A stretch of 64,000 nt of DNA from Chloroflexota bacterium. GTDB lineage: Bacteria > Chloroflexota > Anaerolineae > Anaerolineales > UBA11579. The notes under the pieces are model-generated. The model ran no database searches. It was given only the letters and a program-made list of their open reading frames with translations, and was not told the DNA's origin. The stretch is from positions 20,959 through 84,958 of the forward strand of contig QWJF01000002.1 in assembly GCA_009391835.1 (NCBI GenBank), read 5' to 3'. The translations under genes were made by a program, and so were the position numbers. The first letter of the stretch is position 1. Every line of letters begins with the position of its first letter. Below are positions 57,942 to 64,000 of this stretch, piece by piece.

Positions 57942-59120
57942 ATGTTTAACAAAAAAACTATCGCAGATATTGACCCTCACGGTAAGCGTATGTTGGTGCG
58001 CGTTGATTTCAATGTGCCTGTTCAAGGCGGAAAGGTTACTGACGACACGCGCATTCGAGCAGCCCTGCCTACGATTAATGGTTTGCTGGAGAATGGCGCT
58101 GCGGTGATCCTCTGTTCCCACCTGGGACGCCCCAAAGGGAAACCTGAGGAAGCTCTTTCGCTTCGGCATGTGGCTGCTCACCTCGAGGAGTTGCTTGATG
58201 CGCCGGTGAGTTTTGCTGAAGATTGTATCGGCCCGGTAGCTGAGCAGGCCGCCGCCAAGCTACATCCCGGTGAGGTTTTATTGCTTGAAAACACTCGCTT
58301 TCATCCTGAGGAAAAGGCCAATGATCCTGCAATGGCTGCCGCGCTGGCAGGCTTGGCAGAAATCTACGTGAACGATGCTTTTGGCTCCGCGCATCGGGCG
58401 CATGCCTCCACGGAGGGGGTAGCGCATCATCTTCCGGCGGTCGCGGGCTTGCTTATGGAAAAAGAGATTCGCTACCTCGGCCAGGCGCTGGATAGCCCGA
58501 AACGACCCTTTGTGGCTATTTTGGGAGGGGCCAAGGTAGGGGATAAGATTCAAGTCATCCGCAATTTGCTAAAAAAAGCAGATCGCTTATTGATCGGCGG
58601 CGGCATGGCGAATACGTTTTACAAGGCAAAGGGCTTGCAAATGGGCAAATCGCTCGTGGAAGAGGAGGCCGTGGAGAGTGCGGCGGCATTGCTTCAAGAG
58701 GGGAACGAGCGACTGGTGCTGCCCATCGACTTTGTCATTGCGGATGCCCTTTCCGAGGACGCGGAGAAAAAGACCATTCCTGCGGGTGATGTCCCCGCAG
58801 ATTGGATGGTGCTGGATATCGGCCCCAGCACTGTTGAGCTATTTGCCCGGGAAGTGTCCAAAGCGGGCACTGTGGTGTGGAACGGCCCGATGGGTGTATT
58901 TGAATTGCCCTCCTTTGCCAAGGGTACCTTTGCACTCGCGAAGGCACTAGCGGATTCTCCGGCCGTTACCATTGTGGGCGGGGGCGATTCGGCAGCGGCT
59001 CTCCAGCAATCGGGATTGGCTGATCGCATTACCCACCTATCCACTGGAGGCGGCGCATCGCTAGATATGCTGGCCGGGAAAATCTTGCCCGGTTTAGCCG
59101 CCCTTCAAAACAAGGAGTAA
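57942..59120 (+). CDS. pgk: phosphoglycerate kinase
   Basis: 392 aa; '[32 protein letters not shown]', '[11 protein letters not shown]', '[10 protein letters not shown]'. Confidence 0.98.
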   Translation: MFNKKTIADIDPHGKRMLVRVDFNVPVQGGKVTDDTRIRAALPTINGLLENGAAVILCSHLGRPKGKPEEALSLRHVAAHLEELLDAPVSFAEDCIGPVAEQAAAKLHPGEVLLLENTRFHPEEKANDPAMAAALAGLAEIYVNDAFGSAHRAHASTEGVAHHLPAVAGLLMEKEIRYLGQALDSPKRPFVAILGGAKVGDKIQVIRNLLKKADRLLIGGGMANTFYKAKGLQMGKSLVEEEAVESAAALLQEGNERLVLPIDFVIADALSEDAEKKTIPAGDVPADWMVLDIGPSTVELFAREVSKAGTVVWNGPMGVFELPSFAKGTFALAKALADSPAVTIVGGGDSAAALQQSGLADRITHLSTGGGASLDMLAGKILPGLAALQNKE

Positions 59121-59122
59121 CT

Positions 59123-59884
59123 ATGCCCCGCACCCCATTGGTAGCCGGAAATTGGAAAATGCATAAAACTGTGTCGGAGGCCCTGCAATTGGTTGAGGTG
59201 CTGCTTCCCCGGCTTGAGGCTGTAAGCGGAGTGGAAAGCCTGCTTTGCCCACCGAGCACCGCCTTGATGCCGCTTTCTGCTATTTTGGATAAGAGCCGGA
59301 TTGCATTGGGGGCGCAAAATCTTTTTTGGGAATCAGAAGGCGCCTTTACCGGCGAACTGTCTGCTTCGATGGTGGCGGAATTTTGCCAGTACGTCATTAT
59401 TGGCCATTCGGAACGCCGCCAAATTTTTGGGGAAACGAATGATGAGGTTAATCGGAAAATCCTGGCCGCGATAGCTGTGGGATTGATGCCAGTGCTTTGT
59501 GTGGGCGAGAGCTTGGCGGAGAATGAGGCCGGTCGGGCCGCCGAGATCATTACGGGTCAACTGCAAGCCGCGCTCAAGGACGTGGCTCTCTCGGGTGGTG
59601 GGCAACTCGTGATTGCCTACGAGCCGATCTGGGCAATCGGCACCGGCAAGGCCGCCACCCCTGAGGACATCGATACCCTTTTGCGCAACGTGGTGCGCCC
59701 CACACTGGCGGGCTTGTTTGGAGAACAGCTTTCCCAGGAGGTCCGCGTTCTTTATGGGGGGTCGGTGAATCCGGGAAACGCCGCTGATTTTTTCGGACAG
59801 CCCGAAATAGATGGAGCCCTTGTGGGTGGGGCAAGTTTGGTTGCCGAGGATTTTGTTGCTATCACCCAGGCCGCTTCAGGATAA
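59123..59884 (+). CDS. tpiA: triosephosphate isomerase
   Basis: 253 aa; 'VAGNWKMHKT', 'YVIIGHSERR', 'IAYEPIWAIGTGKAAT'. Confidence 0.98.
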   Translation: MPRTPLVAGNWKMHKTVSEALQLVEVLLPRLEAVSGVESLLCPPSTALMPLSAILDKSRIALGAQNLFWESEGAFTGELSASMVAEFCQYVIIGHSERRQIFGETNDEVNRKILAAIAVGLMPVLCVGESLAENEAGRAAEIITGQLQAALKDVALSGGGQLVIAYEPIWAIGTGKAATPEDIDTLLRNVVRPTLAGLFGEQLSQEVRVLYGGSVNPGNAADFFGQPEIDGALVGGASLVAEDFVAITQAASG

Positions 59885-59893
59885 GGAGTTTCC

Positions 59894-60286
59894 ATGAGCA
59901 TTGAATTTGAGATTCAAACGATCTTGCCAGCAACGCCGGAACAGGTCTATTTGGCCTGGCTGGATTCTGAAGCCCATAGCGCGATGACTGGGAGCAAAGC
60001 TGAAGCAAGCGATCAGGTCGGGGGTAGGTTCACTGCCTGGGATGGATACATCACTGGCGAGACTCTTGAGTTGAGTGCTGGACAGCGAATCGTGCAATCC
60101 TGGCGAACCACGGAATTTGAGGAGTCGGAGCCGGATTCTCACCTTGAGATCGAGTTCGCACCTGTTGAGGGCGGAACCAAGCTTACTTTACGACATACTG
60201 CTTTGCCGGAGCACGGTGATCAATATCGCCAGGGCTGGGTGGATAGTTATTTTGACCCCATGCGGGAGTACTTTGAAAGCCGCTAA
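59894..60286 (+). CDS. SRPBCC/AHSA1-like domain protein
   Basis: 130 aa; 'ATPEQVYLAWLDSEAHSAMTGSKAEASDQVGGRFTAWDGYITGETLELSAGQRIVQSWR'. Confidence 0.9.
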   Translation: MSIEFEIQTILPATPEQVYLAWLDSEAHSAMTGSKAEASDQVGGRFTAWDGYITGETLELSAGQRIVQSWRTTEFEESEPDSHLEIEFAPVEGGTKLTLRHTALPEHGDQYRQGWVDSYFDPMREYFESR

Positions 60287-60337
60287 TAACCTAGGCGAAT
60301 CAAAATGTCCCGGTGCATCCGGGACTGCTCAAGATAA

Positions 60338-61690
60338 TTACTTTGCCGCTTCTTTTGCCTGATACATCGCTTTGTCCGCCTGATTGAGCAACTCGTCGAT
60401 ATTAGTCAAATTCTCCGAGCTAACTGCGGAACCGATGCTGGCCGTTGATTGCACTTCATGATCATCCAGCAGTTTGAAAGCAGGTTTCAACGCTTCCTGA
60501 ATTCGAGCAGTCACCGTATCGGTTGCTGATTCGCTTTCAATATCGTCCAGAAAAATGGCAAACTCATCGCCCCCAAGGCGGCACACCACGTCTTCGGGGC
60601 GGATACAGGCTTCCAAACGCCGGGCGTATTCTACGAGTAATTGGTCGCCGGCAAGATGGCCGTAGCTGTCGTTGATTTTCTTGAGGTTGTCAACGTCAAT
60701 GAACAATATCGCAAATCTATAATCCGCCTCATGGCGAGCACGGCTGATAATACGCTCCAGTCGGTCAATAAAAAAGGCGCGATTCGGTAGCGAAGTAAGC
60801 ACGTCATGATAGGCGTAATATTGAAGTTGCTCTTCTGTTCGCTTGCGTTCGGTTACGTCGTGCAGCACACACACCCATCCAAGGCTATTGGATTTCATAG
60901 GAGCCGCGTGGAAGTCAAAATGTTGGGTGGGTAAGCTGATTTCGAATTCGATTTTCTGGGGTTTACTAAAGTTTGCGACCAGCGATTTACTTGTTTCTTT
61001 ATCCAACCCGAGGCTGGCCAGCAAATCCATGAGGGGCACGTCTTTGAGTTTTTCCGAGAGCCCCAGTAAACGTTGCGCTGCAGGGCTAAAGCGCTGGAGC
61101 TGAAGATCCGCGTCCAGCACGAGAACGGGATCCGGTGTGCTGCGTAGCATCGCATCCAGTAGCGCGTGCTGCTCAAGCAATTGAGCTTCGACGGTGCGCT
61201 TCCCGGTGATGTTGCAGAACATGATTTCGGTGCCGAGCATCTCGCCCTCTTCGCTTTTGCTCGCTACTCCGGAACACATGGCGAAAACAGGTTTTCCTTC
61301 GCGGTTGTGCAGTGAGACTTCTCGCTCGCGCACATAGCCGTCGCCGGCAATATCGCCGAGAAGGCGCGCGCCCTCTGTATTGTCGTTCCACATGTAGTCT
61401 GGGAAGGGTTTGTTCAGAATTTCGGACTCGTCGTGGATGCCCATCATTTCCAGGAAATATGGGTTTGCGTAAATGATCTTGTTGTTGGAGTCTGTGTAGA
61501 TTACGCCGTCGTGCGCGTTGTTATGGAAGTTTAGATCCTGGGTTGCCCGCTCAAGGAAGTTCTTTTCCATTGAGATTTTTGTGTAGGCTTTCTGAAGTTC
61601 GGCCAATTTATGGTTTAGACGCGTAAGCTCGTTTTCAGGATCGTGTTCTTTCGATTGTTTGTTTAAGACGGCCATTGAACCCCTGATCAC
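60338..61690 (-). CDS. diguanylate cyclase with PAS domains
   Basis: 450 aa; GGDEF motif 'VVCRLGGDEFAIFLDDI', 'DVLTSLPNRAFFIDRL', two PAS-like regions. Confidence 0.95.
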   Translation of the reverse strand: MIRGSMAVLNKQSKEHDPENELTRLNHKLAELQKAYTKISMEKNFLERATQDLNFHNNAHDGVIYTDSNNKIIYANPYFLEMMGIHDESEILNKPFPDYMWNDNTEGARLLGDIAGDGYVREREVSLHNREGKPVFAMCSGVASKSEEGEMLGTEIMFCNITGKRTVEAQLLEQHALLDAMLRSTPDPVLVLDADLQLQRFSPAAQRLLGLSEKLKDVPLMDLLASLGLDKETSKSLVANFSKPQKIEFEISLPTQHFDFHAAPMKSNSLGWVCVLHDVTERKRTEEQLQYYAYHDVLTSLPNRAFFIDRLERIISRARHEADYRFAILFIDVDNLKKINDSYGHLAGDQLLVEYARRLEACIRPEDVVCRLGGDEFAIFLDDIESESATDTVTARIQEALKPAFKLLDDHEVQSTASIGSAVSSENLTNIDELLNQADKAMYQAKEAAK

Positions 61691-61854
61691 TTCCTGTCAG
61701 AAGTGGAATATAAGGTTTATTCGGCTGAGAGCAAGGATGGGGTTATCGAATCAGCCAAGCAAGACAACTACTATAGGTTAAGGCGTATTTAAATGCAATC
61801 CCCCGGGATTCCCATATATTGCTTTAAAACAACGGGCAAAAGCAGCCAAAACAG

Positions 61855-62487
61855 TCAGCCAGTGCCAAATTGTCGGTCGCCGGCGTCACCCAATCCGGGA
61901 ACAATGTATCCAATCTCATTCAAGCGCTCATCAACGGCAGCCAGATAAATGGGCACATCTGGGTGCTTTTCTTGAAGGTGTTTAATTCCTTCCGGGGCGC
62001 CTAAAATCCCCAGGTACTTGATTTTTTTCACGCCCCATTTTTTAAGAATGTCGATTGTGGCGGCTGCTGATCCACCCGTGGCCAGCATCGGGTCTAAAAC
62101 CAGGCAAACACCGACTGTTGTTTCGTTTGGAAGCTTGTTGTAGTACTGAACAGGTTGCAGCGTTTCTTCATCACGGTAAAGGCCAATATGCCAAACTTGA
62201 GCTTCTGGCATGAGTTCCCAAATGCCCTCGACCATCCCGAGGCCGGCCCTTAAAATAGGAACGAGCCCGATGGTTTCTTTTAACTCTGATCCATCGGCCT
62301 CGCCCATTGGTGAAAACACTGTTTTGCTTGAAACCTGCAAATCTTCTGTGGCTTCGTAAGCAAGTAAGGCAGATACTTCTCTGACTAATTCTCGAAATTT
62401 CTTTGGTTCAGTTTCTTTGTCTCGCAAAAGGGTAATTTTGTGCTTAATCAGTGGGTGGGTTGATTCTTTCATAGAAGTCATGGCCAT
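61855..62487 (-). CDS. upp: uracil phosphoribosyltransferase
   Basis: 210 aa; '[45 protein letters not shown]', '[11 protein letters not shown]'. Confidence 0.97.
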   Translation of the reverse strand: MAMTSMKESTHPLIKHKITLLRDKETEPKKFRELVREVSALLAYEATEDLQVSSKTVFSPMGEADGSELKETIGLVPILRAGLGMVEGIWELMPEAQVWHIGLYRDEETLQPVQYYNKLPNETTVGVCLVLDPMLATGGSAAATIDILKKWGVKKIKYLGILGAPEGIKHLQEKHPDVPIYLAAVDERLNEIGYIVPGLGDAGDRQFGTG

Positions 62488-62578
62488 CTCCTGAACTGGT
62501 TTGATGCATTATAGTCCAAGCTGTCCGGCCAAAAATGGCCTAAAGCGACGGGTAAAGGCCTCATGTATAATCTTTCTG

Positions 62579-63607
62579 ATGAGCAACGAAACCGATCGTT
62601 TAGTCGATCCCCAACCAAAAACCGAGGAGCGTTTAGATACCACCTTGCGACCTCGTTTGCTCAGCGAACTCATCGGTCAGGAACGAATCAAGGAAAATCT
62701 CGCGATTTTGATTGAAGCGTCCCTGCAGCGGGGCGAGGCGCTGGATCATGTCCTGTTTTATGGTCCTCCGGGATTGGGGAAAACAACTCTGGCTCATATC
62801 CTTGCCAACGAAATGGGGGTGAATATCAAGGTGACCGCCGGCCCCGCCATTGAGCGCCAAGGGGACTTAGCGGCTATCCTCACCAACTTAAATCCGGGCG
62901 ACGTGCTTTTTATTGACGAGATCCATAGGCTCGGCAAAGCAGTCGAAGAAGTGCTTTACCCTGCGATGGAAGATTTCGCGCTTGATATCGTGATCGGCAA
63001 AGGCCCCAGTGCCCGGGCGATCCGCTTGAAATTACCTCGCTTTACGGTGATTGGCGCTACCACTCGCCTGGCCTTGGTGACCGCCCCACTTCGCGCTCGC
63101 TTTGGAGCCACATATCGCCTGGACTATTATGAACCCGAAGCGATGCAACAGATTCTTACACGCGCCGCGGAAATGCTAAGCGCGGAGGCAGATGAACAGG
63201 GCCTGGCGGAGATCAGCCTGCGCACTCGCGGCACGCCCCGGGTGGCTCTTCGCCTATTACGTCGCGTACGAGATTATGCGCAAGTGCGTGCTGAGAGCAT
63301 CATCACCAAGCCTGTGGCGGAAGAGGCCTTGGATTTATTGGATGTGGATGACTTAGGATTGGACGAAATGGATCGCCGCGTACTGCGGGCCATTATAGAA
63401 AAATACAATTGTGGGCCTGTGGGGCTAAACACCGTAGCAGCCTCGGTGAGTGAAGAGGCGGATACGATTATGGACGTAGTAGAGCCCTATTTGATGCAGC
63501 TTGGCTTTCTTGAACGCAGCTCCCAGGGGCGTATCGCCACAGCGGCCGCTTGTGCGCATCTCGGACTGGATTACCCGCAGAAGCCAGACTCCCCTAAACT
63601 TTTTTAG
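62579..63607 (+). CDS. ruvB: Holliday junction branch migration helicase RuvB
   Basis: Start re-assigned to [14 protein letters not shown]; '[19 protein letters not shown]', '[22 protein letters not shown]', '[23 protein letters not shown]'. Confidence 0.98.
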   Translation: MSNETDRLVDPQPKTEERLDTTLRPRLLSELIGQERIKENLAILIEASLQRGEALDHVLFYGPPGLGKTTLAHILANEMGVNIKVTAGPAIERQGDLAAILTNLNPGDVLFIDEIHRLGKAVEEVLYPAMEDFALDIVIGKGPSARAIRLKLPRFTVIGATTRLALVTAPLRARFGATYRLDYYEPEAMQQILTRAAEMLSAEADEQGLAEISLRTRGTPRVALRLLRRVRDYAQVRAESIITKPVAEEALDLLDVDDLGLDEMDRRVLRAIIEKYNCGPVGLNTVAASVSEEADTIMDVVEPYLMQLGFLERSSQGRIATAAACAHLGLDYPQKPDSPKLF

Positions 63608-63619
63608 CGTTTTCCAATT

Positions 63620-64000
63620 TTGAAAACAAGCGATTTTGATTATTCTTTGCCCCCCGAGGCAATTGCCCAAACACCTATCGAACCGCGCGACGCGGCAAAA
63701 TTGCTGGTATTAAATCGTGCTTCCAATGAATTTCAGCATACAACTTTTGCCCATTTGGGCGATTACCTTAACCCGGGAGACGTCCTGGTTGCAAATAGCA
63801 GCCGCGTGATTCCCGCCCGCTTGGCTGTCCACAAGGTTAAATCCGGAGGAAAGGGGGAGCTGTTATTGCTGGAGCAAAAAAATTCAACCACCTGGAAAGC
63901 AATGGTGGGCGGAAAGGGGCTTCGAAAAGGTGTCCGGGTTGAATTGAATAATGGTTCACAGGCCGAAATCGTGGATGAACTTGATGGCGCGTTGCGGCTC
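63620..64000 (+). CDS. queA: S-adenosylmethionine:tRNA ribosyltransferase-isomerase, 5' part (truncated by window end)
   Basis: TTG start; LKTSDFDYSLPPEAIAQTPIEPRDAAKLLVLNR...DYLNPGDVLVANSSRVIPARL. Confidence 0.95.
   Translation, partial: MKTSDFDYSLPPEAIAQTPIEPRDAAKLLVLNRASNEFQHTTFAHLGDYLNPGDVLVANSSRVIPARLAVHKVKSGGKGELLLLEQKNSTTWKAMVGGKGLRKGVRVELNNGSQAEIVDELDGALRL

Overview
The window is a contiguous, gene-dense, chromosomal-looking segment of about 64 kb from what is probably a Chloroflexota/Anaerolineae-like bacterium. The taxonomic guess is an inference from protein style only. About 60 protein-coding genes, 2 tRNA genes (Pro-TGG, Ser-CGA) and several intrinsic terminators can be supported. 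No rRNA, CRISPR array, transposase or prophage was seen. Housekeeping content includes dnaK, rnd, tgt, uppP, recJ, yvcK-like, pgk, tpiA, upp, ruvB, a 5' part of queA, Hsp20, dodecin and L-lysine 6-transaminase. Two accessory-looking regions are the most interesting. (1) About 5.7-14.7 kb: one TadE-like and two tandem TadG-like proteins, an OmpR-type response regulator, a giant Thr/Pro-repeat surface protein with IPVTG motifs and a C-terminal TM, a sortase, and a convergent second sortase-like protein. Duplicated promoter/leader sequences precede the second TadG-like gene and the regulator. The giant protein's signal peptide is separated from its body by a single in-frame TAA. (2) About 33.2-39.4 kb: an SbcD-like nuclease, a TolB-like lipoprotein, a MrfA/YprA-type helicase carrying an apparent inserted HNH nuclease motif, and a MrfB/YprB-type exonuclease. 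Other points of note are a candidate structured RNA with terminator near 21.86-21.96 kb, paired perfect palindromes at 25.26-25.32 kb, a TetR operator palindrome, a small membrane ORF after dnaK, and a degenerate beta-propeller gene remnant.
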